From positions 50,462 to 114,461 of the forward strand of contig JAXLWU010000016.1 in the NCBI GenBank assembly GCA_046328335.1: a DNA stretch of 64,000 nucleotides, in the 5' to 3' direction. Below the pieces are notes generated by a model that worked only from the letters and a program-made list of their open reading frames with translations, had not been told where the DNA came from and made no database searches. This document shows, one piece after another, positions 16,804-25,483 of this stretch. The position numbers and the translations under genes were made by a program. Every line of letters begins with the position of its first letter. The first letter of the stretch is position 1. This DNA is from JACCXM01 sp046328335. GTDB lineage: Bacteria > Chloroflexota > Chloroflexia > Thermomicrobiales > UBA6265.

Positions 16804-18621
16804 ATGGAGCAGGACGTGATCCCGGTTACGCCGGAGTTCCCGGAACCATATCCTCCGGCCGCGACGGAGGCGGTGGCGCCGCGGTCCGCGATCCGGGTGC
16901 TGCCGACCAGCGTCGCGGCCGGAATCGCCGCCGGAGAAACGATCGAGCGGCCGGCCTCGGTCGTCAAGGAGTTGGTCGAAAACGCCCTCGATGCTGGCGC
17001 GCGCAGCATCCGGATCGATATCCGGGGTGGCGGACTCGATCTGATCCGGGTCGGCGACGATGGCTGCGGGATTCGCGCCGCCGATCTCTGGCTTGCCTGC
17101 CAGCGCCACGCGACGAGCAAATACCCCGAGGCGGGACTGGCGGCGGTGCGCACCCTCGGCTTCCGCGGCGAGGCGCTGCCGAGCATCGCTGGTGTTGCTG
17201 AACTCGATCTCCTCACCGCCACCCGGGACGACGACAGCGCCTGGCGCCTGACCTTGCGTGGTGGCCGCGTGCTGCGGGATGAACCGGCGGCGCGGCCGCG
17301 CGGCGCCACGGTCACCGTGCGGGGCCTTTTCGCTGATCTGCCGGCGCGGCGCTCGGCGTTCGCGGGCGCGCAGGTCCGCGGTGAGTCGTCCCAGGTCACC
17401 GCCCTGGTGCGGCGGCTGGCGCTCGCCGCGCCCGGTGTGCGCTTCGCTCTCCACATCGAAGAGCGGTTGGCGCTGCAAACCTCCGGGTCGGGCGATCTTC
17501 TCCGCGCGATCGGGGAAACCTGGGGTGAGGCACTGCGTGGTTCCCTGACCGCGCTGGGACCGGTCTCGTGTGCGGGAGGAGAGGTGAGCGGCGCCATCGC
17601 TGGCGCGGAGGTGACGCGCCCCGGCCGCAGCGGCGTGACGCTGATCGTCAACGGCCGTCCGGTCTACGGCCGCGGTCTGATGGCGGCGATCGAGGCGACC
17701 TACCGCCCGCTCCTGCCGCGCGGGCGCCACCCGGTGCTGGTGCTGCGGATCGAAGCGCCGCCTGATCGCGTCGATGTCAATGTCCACCCTGGCAAACATG
17801 ACGTGCGCCTCCGGGACGAACGTGATTTCGCCACGACGATTGCCGACCTGCTCCGCGCCACCCTCGGCGCGCGGCCGCTCACGTTTCGATGGGAGCCGGT
17901 CTCCGGCGTCGCCGCGTTGGCGCAGGAGGCCGACGTCCTGATCGCGGAATCACCCGCGGCCTGGGATGACACCTCGCCCATCGTCACCCCTTCGCTGCCG
18001 CCGTTACGGCTGATCGGGCAGGTCGGCGCGCGGCTGCTCCTGCTGGAAGGGGATGCCGGGCTCTTCCTGGTCGATCAGCACCGCGCCCACGAGCGGATTC
18101 TCTACGAGCGGATGCGAGTTCGGGGCGTTGCCGAGGATCCCAGTCCCGATCCGGTGACCCTCCCCGAGCCACTCCTGATCGAGGTCAGCCCACCGCAGGC
18201 AATCGCCCTGGACCGGCGAATTGGCGATCTACGCACGCTTGGTTTCGCGCTGGAGGAGTTTGGCGGGCGCGCGTTTCTCCTGCGCACCGCGCCGGTCATG
18301 CCGGGCGTCCTGCCGCAGGGAGATGGGGTTCTGCCCGGACTGGCCGGACTGGCCCAACCGGATCGCCTGAGCGCGGCGCTGGCGCTCGCCGCCGACGAGG
18401 CGGAGCAGGCTGGAGATGGCGAGACCTGGCAGGAGCGGTTGCTCGTTCGTCTCGCCTGCCGCTCTGCCGTGCGGCGCGGCCGCGTGCTCGACCGCGCCGC
18501 AATGCGAGCCCTGGTCATCGGGCTCGGTCACACGGCAGCGCCCGCGGTCTGCCCCCACGGCTCGCCGCTCCTGATGCACGTCGGAGCAGAGACCCTGGAA
18601 CGCCAATTCGGCTGGTCGTGA
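16804..18621 (+). CDS. mutL: DNA mismatch repair protein MutL
   Basis: Protein of 605 residues. The N-terminal GHKL ATPase has ELVENALDAGA, DDGCGI and GFRGEAL in order, preceded by the family opening (LPTSVAAGIAAGETIERPASVVKEL across the first helix). The C-terminal dimerisation part carries DQHRAHERILYE, a variant (A to R) of the DQHA-x2-E-x4-E endonuclease motif, and ACRSAVRRG and CPHGSP, so this is probably the nicking type of MutL found in bacteria without MutH. It acts with MutS, which is not in the window. A 37-residue acidic N-terminal extension precedes the ATPase. Downstream is the ABC transporter set, probably a separate unit. Confidence 0.95.
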   Translation: MEQDVIPVTPEFPEPYPPAATEAVAPRSAIRVLPTSVAAGIAAGETIERPASVVKELVENALDAGARSIRIDIRGGGLDLIRVGDDGCGIRAADLWLACQRHATSKYPEAGLAAVRTLGFRGEALPSIAGVAELDLLTATRDDDSAWRLTLRGGRVLRDEPAARPRGATVTVRGLFADLPARRSAFAGAQVRGESSQVTALVRRLALAAPGVRFALHIEERLALQTSGSGDLLRAIGETWGEALRGSLTALGPVSCAGGEVSGAIAGAEVTRPGRSGVTLIVNGRPVYGRGLMAAIEATYRPLLPRGRHPVLVLRIEAPPDRVDVNVHPGKHDVRLRDERDFATTIADLLRATLGARPLTFRWEPVSGVAALAQEADVLIAESPAAWDDTSPIVTPSLPPLRLIGQVGARLLLLEGDAGLFLVDQHRAHERILYERMRVRGVAEDPSPDPVTLPEPLLIEVSPPQAIALDRRIGDLRTLGFALEEFGGRAFLLRTAPVMPGVLPQGDGVLPGLAGLAQPDRLSAALALAADEAEQAGDGETWQERLLVRLACRSAVRRGRVLDRAAMRALVIGLGHTAAPAVCPHGSPLLMHVGAETLERQFGWS

Positions 18622-18634
18622 TCCGGCGCACCAA

Positions 18635-18663
18635 TTGACGCGGATCCCACCTGTTGATAGGCT
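18635..18663 (+). promoter_or_regulatory. Candidate promoter of the ABC transporter genes
   Basis: TTGACG at 18635-18640 and TAGGCT at 18658-18663 with 17-bp spacing. The -35 box is near consensus, the -10 weak. It lies 53 bp ahead of the binding-protein start and just past mutL, arguing for independent transcription. Sequence match only. Confidence 0.4.
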
Positions 18664-18715
18664 TCCGAGTGGATTGGATCCAAAATCCAGAAGCGCGGAA
18701 AGGAGCGGTCCTGTG

Positions 18716-19606
18716 ATGCTCGTGAACCGGCTGCGCGTGATGTGGTTGACCCTGGTGGTCGTGTCCCTGGTCGTCCTCGGCGGTTTCGCCTCCGCCCTTG
18801 CTCAGGACGCCACCGTGGCGCCGCCGGAAGGCCTCGTCACCGACGGCAAGTTGACCTATGGCGTTGCCGCCTCGTTTCCACCCTATGAGTATCAGGAGAA
18901 TGGCGAGTACAAGGGCTTCGACATCGAACTGGGCGCCGCCATCGCGGCGCTGATGGGGCTTCAGCCCGAGATCGTCGACATGCAGTTCGATGGCCTCATC
19001 CCTGCTCTGCAGGGCAACCGCATCGACCTGATCAACTCGGCGATGTACATCAAGGCCGAGCGGGAAGAGCAGGTTGATTTCATCCCCTACATGATCATCG
19101 GCGAAGCGATCGTGGTGCCAAAAGGCAACCCGCTCGGCATCACCTCGATGGACGATCTGTCCGGCCGCACCGTGGCCGTGACCGTGGGCGCGATCGAGGA
19201 GATCTACGCCAATGAGGCCAACGCGAAGTTGAAGGCCGCGGGCAAGCCGGAGATGACCGTGCTGACCCTGCCCACGGCCAACGATGCCGTCCTGGCTACG
19301 ACCCAGGGGCGCGCCGATGCCTACCTGCATTCCACCCCAGGCGCGGCGTTCCTGATGCAGGAGATGCCGGATACCTTCGAGGTCGCCGGAATCTTCGCCC
19401 TCGATACCCGCATCGGCATTGCCGTGCGCAAGGGCGACACCGCAATGAAGGAGGCGATCCAGGCCGCCCTCGATGCGTTGGTGGCGAACGGCACCTATGA
19501 TGAATTGATGGCCAAGTACAACCTTCCCGCCGACCTCTCGCTCTTTGCCGAGGGCGCCGCGACGCCGGAAGCGTCTGGCGCCGCGACACCGGAAGCATCG
19601 AGTTAG
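18716..19606 (+). CDS. Amino-acid-type ABC transporter substrate-binding protein
   Basis: Extracytoplasmic solute-binding protein of 296 residues, family 3 (polar amino acids and derivatives). A signal peptide with a long hydrophobic core ends near ASALAQD; no lipobox Cys is present. The family signature appears as GVAASFPPYEY and GFDIELGAAIAALMG, then the D-F-I-P-Y hinge and the TVGAIEEIYANE block. The last 20 residues are a repeated GAATPEAS tail. Start ATG 18716 follows AAGGAG. It is followed after 150 bp by the permease and ATPase. The ligand cannot be read from sequence, but the neighbouring catabolic genes suggest an amino-acid derivative. Confidence 0.9.
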   Translation: MLVNRLRVMWLTLVVVSLVVLGGFASALAQDATVAPPEGLVTDGKLTYGVAASFPPYEYQENGEYKGFDIELGAAIAALMGLQPEIVDMQFDGLIPALQGNRIDLINSAMYIKAEREEQVDFIPYMIIGEAIVVPKGNPLGITSMDDLSGRTVAVTVGAIEEIYANEANAKLKAAGKPEMTVLTLPTANDAVLATTQGRADAYLHSTPGAAFLMQEMPDTFEVAGIFALDTRIGIAVRKGDTAMKEAIQAALDALVANGTYDELMAKYNLPADLSLFAEGAATPEASGAATPEASS

Positions 19607-19658
19607 GCGCGCTGCTCACGCGGTCCTCAGCGCCGTCCCGCCCACGGCGCGGCCGACG

Positions 19659-19685
19659 ACGCCTCTCCCGATGAGGGAGAGGCGT
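19659..19685 (+). repeat. Hairpin between binding-protein and permease genes
   Basis: An 11-bp perfect stem (19659-19669 with 19675-19685) and 5-base loop. It resembles the GAGAGG core of the CTCACCCC-type palindromes. Position after a highly expressed binding-protein gene fits mRNA stabilisation or partial termination. Confidence 0.55.
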
Positions 19686-19757
19686 TCGGCTGAGGAACCG
19701 CCGCACGTCCCCAGCAGTTCGAACCTCTCCCGGTCGTCTGCTTCCTGAAGGAGCATC

Positions 19758-20477
19758 GTGTCCGAGTTCTTCGAAAGCGTCCGCACCTATGTTCTTTCCG
19801 GAGTCTTCTTTCGCGGCGCGCTGATCACGCTAGCGCTCACGATCCTGTCGGAGACGCTGGGTATCCTGATTGGATTGGTGATCGCCCTGGCTCGCGCGTC
19901 GCGCTGGCGACTGGTGCGCGACGCGGCGGCGTTCTACGTCTGGTTCCTGCGCGGGACGCCCGTGCTGTTGCAGTTGATTTTCGTCTTTGCCGCGTTGCCC
20001 CAATTCGGCATCCGGTTCACTGCCTTTCAGTCCGCGGTGGTGGCGCTGTCGCTCAATGAAGGCGCGTACATGGCGGAGATCATCCGCAGTGGTATCGAAG
20101 CGGTCAGCGGTGGGCAACGTCTCGCGTCGCGCGCGTTGGGGATGCGGGAGTGGCAGGTGATGCGCTATGTCATCCTGCCGCAGGCGCTGCGGGTGATCGT
20201 TCCCCCAACCGGAAATCAGTTCATCGGCATGTTGAAGACGTCGGCGTTGGCCTCGGTCATCTCGGTGCAGGATCTGCTGCTGACCGCCCAACGCACGGCG
20301 AGCGCGAATTTCGACTATGTGCCGGCGCTGGTCTCCGCGGCGATCTACTACCTGGCGCTGACCACGGTCTTCACGTTGCTGCAACGGCGGTTGGAGCAGC
20401 ATCTCAGCATCGAGCATCGCCGGCGCTCGCGGCCAATGACCGGCGCCGCGCCGGCGCCGGGAGCGGCTACGCCATGA
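19758..20477 (+). CDS. Amino-acid ABC transporter permease
   Basis: Membrane permease of 239 residues, HisMQ type. About five hydrophobic helices; the EAA loop that contacts the ATPase is seen as EAVSGGQRLASRALGMREW split across residues 110-130, and the usual GTPVLLQL and NEGAYMAEIIRSG blocks are present. The start GTG 19758 follows AAGGAG. The stop overlaps the ATG of the ATPase gene (ATGA). Imports the substrate bound by the 18716 protein. Confidence 0.93.
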   Translation: MSEFFESVRTYVLSGVFFRGALITLALTILSETLGILIGLVIALARASRWRLVRDAAAFYVWFLRGTPVLLQLIFVFAALPQFGIRFTAFQSAVVALSLNEGAYMAEIIRSGIEAVSGGQRLASRALGMREWQVMRYVILPQALRVIVPPTGNQFIGMLKTSALASVISVQDLLLTAQRTASANFDYVPALVSAAIYYLALTTVFTLLQRRLEQHLSIEHRRRSRPMTGAAPAPGAATP

Positions 20478-21232
20478 GCGCCGCTTCCTCCGCGGCGAAT
20501 GCGACCCTGGTGGCGCGCGAGGTGCGGAAGCGCTATCACGGCGCAGAGGTGCTGGCTGGTGTCTCGCTGACCGTTCTCCCCGGCGAGTCGGTAGTCATCA
20601 TCGGCCCCTCCGGTTCGGGGAAATCGACGCTCTTGCGCTGTCTCGCCGGACTGGAAGCGGTCGATGGCGGCCAGGTCATCTTCCGTGGCGTCGATCTCGG
20701 CACGGTCGGTCGCGCCATCCACCGCTACCGGGCCGATATCGGCATGGTCTTTCAGTCGTTCAATCTCTTCCCGCATCTGACCGCGCTGGAAAACATCGCG
20801 CTCGCCCCGGAAAAGGTGCGTGGCATCCCGCGTGACCAGGCGCGAGCGCGGGGCGTCGCCCTGCTGGAAAAGGTGCATCTGCTCGAAAAACGCGACCACT
20901 ACCCGGAGGAGTTGTCGGGCGGACAGCAGCAGCGGGTGGCGATAGCGCGGGCGTTGGCGATGGATCCGGTGTTGATGCTCTTCGACGAGGCGACCTCGGC
21001 GCTCGATCCGGAGATGACCAAGGAAGTGCTCGACGTCATGGTCGAACTCGTCGACGACGGAATGACGGTCATTGCGGTCACCCATGAGATGGGATTTGCG
21101 CGGCGTGCCGCCGACCGGGTGATCTTCATGGACGGTGGGCTGATACTGGAGGAAGCGCCGGTCGATCGCATCTTCACCGCCGCGGTGCATCCGCGCACCC
21201 GGCAGTTTCTCGAACAGATCATCACCTATTGA
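20474..21232 (+). CDS. Amino-acid ABC transporter ATP-binding protein
   Basis: ATPase of 252 residues of the GlnQ/HisP type. Walker A GPSGSGKST, Q-loop VFQSFNLFPH, ABC signature LSGGQQQR, Walker B LMLFDEATSALDPE and H-loop VTHE are all present. The start ATG overlaps the stop of the permease gene, so translation is coupled. Drives the import complex with the two previous genes. The family-wide set is complete with one permease that can form a homodimer. Confidence 0.95.
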   Translation: MSAASSAANATLVAREVRKRYHGAEVLAGVSLTVLPGESVVIIGPSGSGKSTLLRCLAGLEAVDGGQVIFRGVDLGTVGRAIHRYRADIGMVFQSFNLFPHLTALENIALAPEKVRGIPRDQARARGVALLEKVHLLEKRDHYPEELSGGQQQRVAIARALAMDPVLMLFDEATSALDPEMTKEVLDVMVELVDDGMTVIAVTHEMGFARRAADRVIFMDGGLILEEAPVDRIFTAAVHPRTRQFLEQIITY

Positions 21233-21619
21233 ACGCCGTGATGGATTGCTGGCAAAGACGTAACCTCGTGACCGGCCGCGTCTTCATATCTCCGATGGGG
21301 AACGGCCTCCGGCTTCGGGGGGTCGCGCCCGCACGCCAATGGACGTCCTTACCCCAACCCATCGGACTCCCCTCACCCCAACCCCTCTCCCCGTGCGCGG
21401 GACAGGGGCTCCGTGTTGGTTGCAGCGCTGCAAGAGTCCCGGAAACACTCGCGTCCAAGATTTTGGATCGAGGCTGGAACGGAGTTTCCCCACAAGAGCC
21501 CCTCTCCCCGCGCACGGGGAGAGGGGTTGGGGTGAGGGGTCTCGTTGGGGTGAGGGGTCTCCCTGGCGTGAAGCCCCCTGCCACGGTTCCGCCGCGCCGG
21601 CTTCCCCGGAGCCGCGGCA
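21233..21619. repeat. 387-bp gap with inverted pair of CTCACCCC palindromes
   Basis: Two 40-base copies of a GC-rich element stand in opposite orientation, 21371-21410 and 21497-21537; the first reverse-complements to the second with one mismatch and one indel. Between them lies an 86-bp centre with a small palindrome (TGCAGCGCTGCA). Each copy also folds on itself. Extra CTCACCCC-like words flank them. No gene. The block separates the transporter genes from the GntR regulator and could stop transcription. Confidence 0.75.
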
Positions 21620-22318
21620 ATGACCTCTCGCTCCATTACCCAGGACAGCGCCGAATCCACTCCGGTTGCTCCCCTGGAGTTTCGCACCAAGACCGCATTG
21701 GTCTACGAGCAATTGCGGCGCGCGATCGTCTCCGGACAACTTGCGCCGGGACAGCGACTCGATCAGGAGTGGCTGGCGGCCGAATTGCGGGTGAGCCGGA
21801 TGCCGCTGCGAGAAGCGCTACTCCGCCTGGAAGCGGACGGGTTGATCCAGAACGAGCCGCACCGGAGTGCCGTCGTCGCCCCCTTGACCGTCGCCGAATT
21901 GACCGACATCTATGCGGCGCGGGAGGCGATGGAGGCGATGCTGGCCGGGGCGGGCACGGCTCATGGCACGGGTCACGATTTCACGGTGATGGGCGAGGCG
22001 ATCGCGGAGCAACGCGCGGCAATCGCTGTTGGCGATCTGGCGAGGTTCGTCGCCGCCGACCGCGACTTCCACTTCACGCTTTATCGGGCCTCCGGATACG
22101 GGCGCGCGGTCGCGATCACGGAGCGGCTCCGCGATCAGGCGGATCGCTACATCTGGCACTACGCGCGGTACCAGAGCGGCGCGGTGCGTTCGATTGCCGA
22201 ACATGACGACATTCTGGCGGCGTGCCGGAAGCGCGATGTGGGTGCGGTCGGCACCCTGACCCGGGATCATGTCAATGAGGGGTTACAGGTGCTGCGCCAA
22301 CTTGTCGGTCAACCATGA
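21620..22318 (+). CDS. GntR-family regulator with FCD domain (FadR type)
   Basis: DNA-binding repressor of 232 residues. Winged-helix part (about 25-90): TALVYEQLRRAIVSGQLAPGQRL, then VSRMPLREALLRLEADGL, both typical GntR pieces. The C-terminal FCD ligand domain has the metal/ligand set D-F-H (ADRDFHFTLY) and a later H in EHDDIL. Its stop overlaps the ATG of the next gene, so it is the first gene of the catabolic operon and probably controls it, released by the substrate or an early product. Confidence 0.9.
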   Translation: MTSRSITQDSAESTPVAPLEFRTKTALVYEQLRRAIVSGQLAPGQRLDQEWLAAELRVSRMPLREALLRLEADGLIQNEPHRSAVVAPLTVAELTDIYAAREAMEAMLAGAGTAHGTGHDFTVMGEAIAEQRAAIAVGDLARFVAADRDFHFTLYRASGYGRAVAITERLRDQADRYIWHYARYQSGAVRSIAEHDDILAACRKRDVGAVGTLTRDHVNEGLQVLRQLVGQP

Positions 22319-23523
22319 CGGCAGGCGATTCCGCTCATCGTATTCAGCGGCTCGATTGTTATCGGATCGCCCTACCGCTGGCAACCCCACTCGCCCACTC
22401 CCAGGTCGCTACCACTGTCCTCGATGAACTCGTGCTGGTGATGACGTTGGCCGATGGCACGCGCGGTTTCGGCGAGGTGCGCGGCAATGGCGCGTACGCT
22501 ACCGGTCACGATGCCGCTTCGGTCCAGGCGGCGCTGGCCGCATGCGCGTATCTGCTGGTAGGGACTGCCGCCGACCTCGCAGGCGCGACAGTGCTCCATC
22601 AGACCGGAAATCGCCTCGCTGCCGCGCTGGTCGAACTGGCCGCACTCGATGCCCTGTCCCGGCAGGCAACACTGCCGATGTGGCGCTATCTGAAAGAATA
22701 TGCAGAAGACAGGAGTCGCGGCACCAACGGTTTTGCGAGCGAGGAACCCGGCCGTCCCAGTGGGACGACGACCATAGAGGTGATGCCAGCGTCGCCCGCG
22801 GCGCCGATACCGCCCCGTCTGGAAACCCACGCCTCGGTTGCCTTCATGGCACCAGTGGATGCGGCGGCGCGGGCGGGAGAGGCCACCGCTGCCGGCTTTC
22901 GTCGTTTCAAGGTCCGGGTGGGAAGTCCGGACCCAGAGGACGATGTCGCGCGCGTCGCCGCCATTCGCGCGGTTGCCCCCGCGGCGAGTCTCGTCATCGA
23001 CGCCAACGGCGCGTGGAAGGTAGACGAGGCGATCGCTCGTGTCGACCGACTGCGGCCGCTGGGCATCGCCTGGGTGGAGCAGCCAACGGCACCTGGCGAT
23101 GATGCCGCACTCCGCGCCGTGCGCGAGCAGTCGGAAATCGCTGTTGTCGCGGACGAAAGCGTCCGCGCCGCGGCGGATGTTTGCCGGCTCGCCGCGGCGG
23201 GCGCCGTCGATGGGGTGCATCTGAAACTGGAAAAATGCGGCACCGTGGCCGAACTGCGTGCCGCGGTCCGGGCGGCGCGGGAGGCCAGGTTGCTCGTCGA
23301 AATCGGGATGATGGATCAGGGACGGCTTGGCAGCGCCGGCATTGCCGCCATCGCCAGCACGGTAGTCGCTGACGCCTATGAACTCTGGGGATTCGAGCGG
23401 GTGGCACGCGACATCGCGCACGGATTGGAGATGCAGGAAGGGGGCATCGCCTTGAGCGATCTGCCGGGGAACGGGATGATGGTCGATCTCCCGGAGGAAG
23501 CGCGGGTAGCGACGTGGCCCTGA
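22315..23523 (+). CDS. Enolase-superfamily enzyme (muconate-cycloisomerase/dipeptide-epimerase subgroup)
   Basis: Protein of 402 residues with the capping domain then a TIM barrel. Metal ligands are seen as D229 (VIDAN), E255 (WVEQP) and D280 (VADES), and catalytic Lys K304 (HLKLEK). The usual K-x-K on the second strand is K199-V-R201, so the second base is Arg, which may alter stereochemistry. A Pro/Ser-rich insert of about 40 residues (130-168) joins the capping domain to the barrel. Enzymes of this subgroup abstract the alpha proton of acids and peptides. GTG/ATG overlap with both neighbours implies coupled translation. Substrate unknown. Confidence 0.85.
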   Translation: MTAGDSAHRIQRLDCYRIALPLATPLAHSQVATTVLDELVLVMTLADGTRGFGEVRGNGAYATGHDAASVQAALAACAYLLVGTAADLAGATVLHQTGNRLAAALVELAALDALSRQATLPMWRYLKEYAEDRSRGTNGFASEEPGRPSGTTTIEVMPASPAAPIPPRLETHASVAFMAPVDAAARAGEATAAGFRRFKVRVGSPDPEDDVARVAAIRAVAPAASLVIDANGAWKVDEAIARVDRLRPLGIAWVEQPTAPGDDAALRAVREQSEIAVVADESVRAAADVCRLAAAGAVDGVHLKLEKCGTVAELRAAVRAAREARLLVEIGMMDQGRLGSAGIAAIASTVVADAYELWGFERVARDIAHGLEMQEGGIALSDLPGNGMMVDLPEEARVATWP

Positions 23524-24662
23524 GCGAGGTCGCCGCCCTGCTGCAAGCACTCGTGCGCTGTGATACGACCAACCCCCCTGGGCACGAGACAGCCGCCGCG
23601 CAGATGCTCGCCGCCTGGCTCGGCGAACGGGGCGTCCCTGCCGAGATGGACGAAGTCGCGCCGGGCCGGGCGAATCTGATCGCCCGTGTCCGATTCGGCG
23701 AGGGTCCACGCCTGGTGCTGAATACCCATATGGATGTCGTGCCGGCAGGCGGCGGCTGGGCTTCCCCGCCGTTCGCGGGGGAGATCGTGGCCGGGCGTTT
23801 GACCGGACGCGGGGCGGCCGATGCCAAAGGATCGCTGGCGGCGATGGCCGCCGCGCTGGCGCTACTGCGGGCGCGGGGCGACAGGACGCGAGGCGAGGTG
23901 ATCCTCGCCGCGGTGACCGACGAGGAAGGGTCGAGCGCGGGTGCGCGGCACTTGCTGCGTGATTTGCGCGCCGACGCCGCGATCGTCGGGGAGCCGACCG
24001 CCCTCAACCTGATCACCTGTCACAAGGGAAGCGTGCGGCCAGTGGTGGAGATTCGCGGCCGCGCCGCCCACGCCGCGCAACCGGCGGGAGGCGTGAACGC
24101 GCTCTACGGCGCGGCGCGATTGCTCCTGGCAATTGAAGAACATGCCGCCGCGCTCACGGCGAACGTGCATCCCCTGGTCGGCGCGCCGACGATCGTGCCA
24201 GTCATGATGAGCGGCGGGGAGGCGCTCAACATGGTCCCCGAGCATTGCCGCATCACCTTCGATCGCCGTCTGACACCCGACGAGCGCGAAGAGGAGGTGC
24301 TGGCCCGGTTCGCGGATCTCCTTGCTCGTTTCCAGCGCGATCACCCTGAACTGACGGTCACTCTGGTCGAATTGGCGCCGAGCACCGGCGGTCCCTCGCA
24401 GACCGCGGATGACGATCCGTTCGTGGTGTGCTGCCGCGCCGCATTGCGCGAGATCGGGCAACAGCCGGAACTGGGCGGGATGCAGGTCAATTGCGACATG
24501 TCCCATTTCCGCCGGGCCGGTATGCCGACAGTGGTCTATGGTCCCGGCGATCCACGCGCCATGCACGTCGTCGATGAAGCGATCGACCTGGAACAACTCG
24601 ACACCGCGACCGCCGGCTATCTGGCGATGGCGGTTTGCTATCTCGATGGAGGTGCAGCGTGA
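23514..24662 (+). CDS. M20-family metallo-amidohydrolase (ArgE/DapE type)
   Basis: Cytoplasmic di-zinc hydrolase of 382 residues that cleaves an N-acyl or peptide-like amide. The metal set is present: NTHMDV, GRGAADAKG, TDEEGS and C-terminal AMHVVDE; the dimerisation domain sits in the middle. DapE/ArgE-like enzymes deacylate amino acids. Start GTG 23514 overlaps the previous gene by 10 bases and follows GGAGGA. Second enzyme of the catabolic operon. Substrate class inferred only. Confidence 0.88.
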   Translation: MALSEVAALLQALVRCDTTNPPGHETAAAQMLAAWLGERGVPAEMDEVAPGRANLIARVRFGEGPRLVLNTHMDVVPAGGGWASPPFAGEIVAGRLTGRGAADAKGSLAAMAAALALLRARGDRTRGEVILAAVTDEEGSSAGARHLLRDLRADAAIVGEPTALNLITCHKGSVRPVVEIRGRAAHAAQPAGGVNALYGAARLLLAIEEHAAALTANVHPLVGAPTIVPVMMSGGEALNMVPEHCRITFDRRLTPDEREEEVLARFADLLARFQRDHPELTVTLVELAPSTGGPSQTADDDPFVVCCRAALREIGQQPELGGMQVNCDMSHFRRAGMPTVVYGPGDPRAMHVVDEAIDLEQLDTATAGYLAMAVCYLDGGAA

Positions 24663-25483
24663 CCACGACCAGGATCGCTGTTGGCCAGGCAGCCGCCGAA
24701 ACCGGAAACATCGCCCACAATGTCGCGACCGCCTGCCGTTTGGTGAGGGGGGCAGCGGAACGCGGCGCGGCCCTCCTGCTCCTGCCGGAACTCTTTCTCT
24801 GCGGCTACGACCTGGGAGCCATGGCGCGGAATCCAGACGCGATGGCGATCACTGCGGACGATCCGCTGCTGACGCCGCTGCGCGCCTGCTGCCGCGAGTA
24901 CGCGATCTCGCTGGTGGTCGGCGCCTGCCTTGCCTCGCAAATTGGCCGCACCAATTCCGCGTTGGTCATTGGCGCCAATGGCGAAACGGCGGCGGTCTAC
25001 GACAAGATTCATCTTTGGACGACAGAGATGCCCCACTTCGCTCCTGGCGACAGCCGCCGGTTGGTAGATCTCGACGGTTTCCACGTCGGGCTCGCGATCT
25101 GCTACGACGCCGGGTTCCCCGAACACTGCCGCGCCTTGGCGCTCGCGGGCGCGGACCTGATTCTCTGCCCGTCGGCCTTCAGCCGGGGCGAGGAGGAGCG
25201 CCGTTACGATCTCTACTTCCCGATGCGGGCGCTCGAAAACACGGTCTACCTGGCGGTCGCCAACCTGGTCGGCAGTGCCGATGGGCAGAACTTCTTTGGC
25301 CGTGGTGCCGTTTTCGCTCCATCCGGCGCCGCGCTCGCCACCGCTGGTGCGGCAGAAGAGGTGATCGTCGCGGAGATCAGTCACGCGATGCTCGCGGCGA
25401 CGCGGCGCGACCTGCGCTATCTGGAGCACCGGCGCCCGGCGATGTATGGCGCGCTGACGAAGGAGGAGATGGAACATGAGTGA
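24659..25483 (+). CDS. Carbon-nitrogen hydrolase (nitrilase superfamily amidase)
   Basis: Protein of 274 residues with the Glu-Lys-Cys triad: E44 in PELFLCGY, K116 in YDKIHLW and C148 in ICYDAGFPE. Sequence around the Cys fits amidases rather than true nitrilases. It should hydrolyse an amide, releasing ammonia or an amine. Start GTG 24659 overlaps the previous stop (GTGA). It overlaps the next gene by 8 bases. Together with the M20 and M24 hydrolases it makes three amide-cleaving enzymes in one operon. Confidence 0.9.
   Translation: MTTTRIAVGQAAAETGNIAHNVATACRLVRGAAERGAALLLLPELFLCGYDLGAMARNPDAMAITADDPLLTPLRACCREYAISLVVGACLASQIGRTNSALVIGANGETAAVYDKIHLWTTEMPHFAPGDSRRLVDLDGFHVGLAICYDAGFPEHCRALALAGADLILCPSAFSRGEEERRYDLYFPMRALENTVYLAVANLVGSADGQNFFGRGAVFAPSGAALATAGAAEEVIVAEISHAMLAATRRDLRYLEHRRPAMYGALTKEEMEHE

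Noticed and set aside
16687..17799. 370-codon minus frame opposite mutL
   Set aside because: Arg/Asp/Gly-rich shadow with no motif; mutL on the plus strand is unmistakable.
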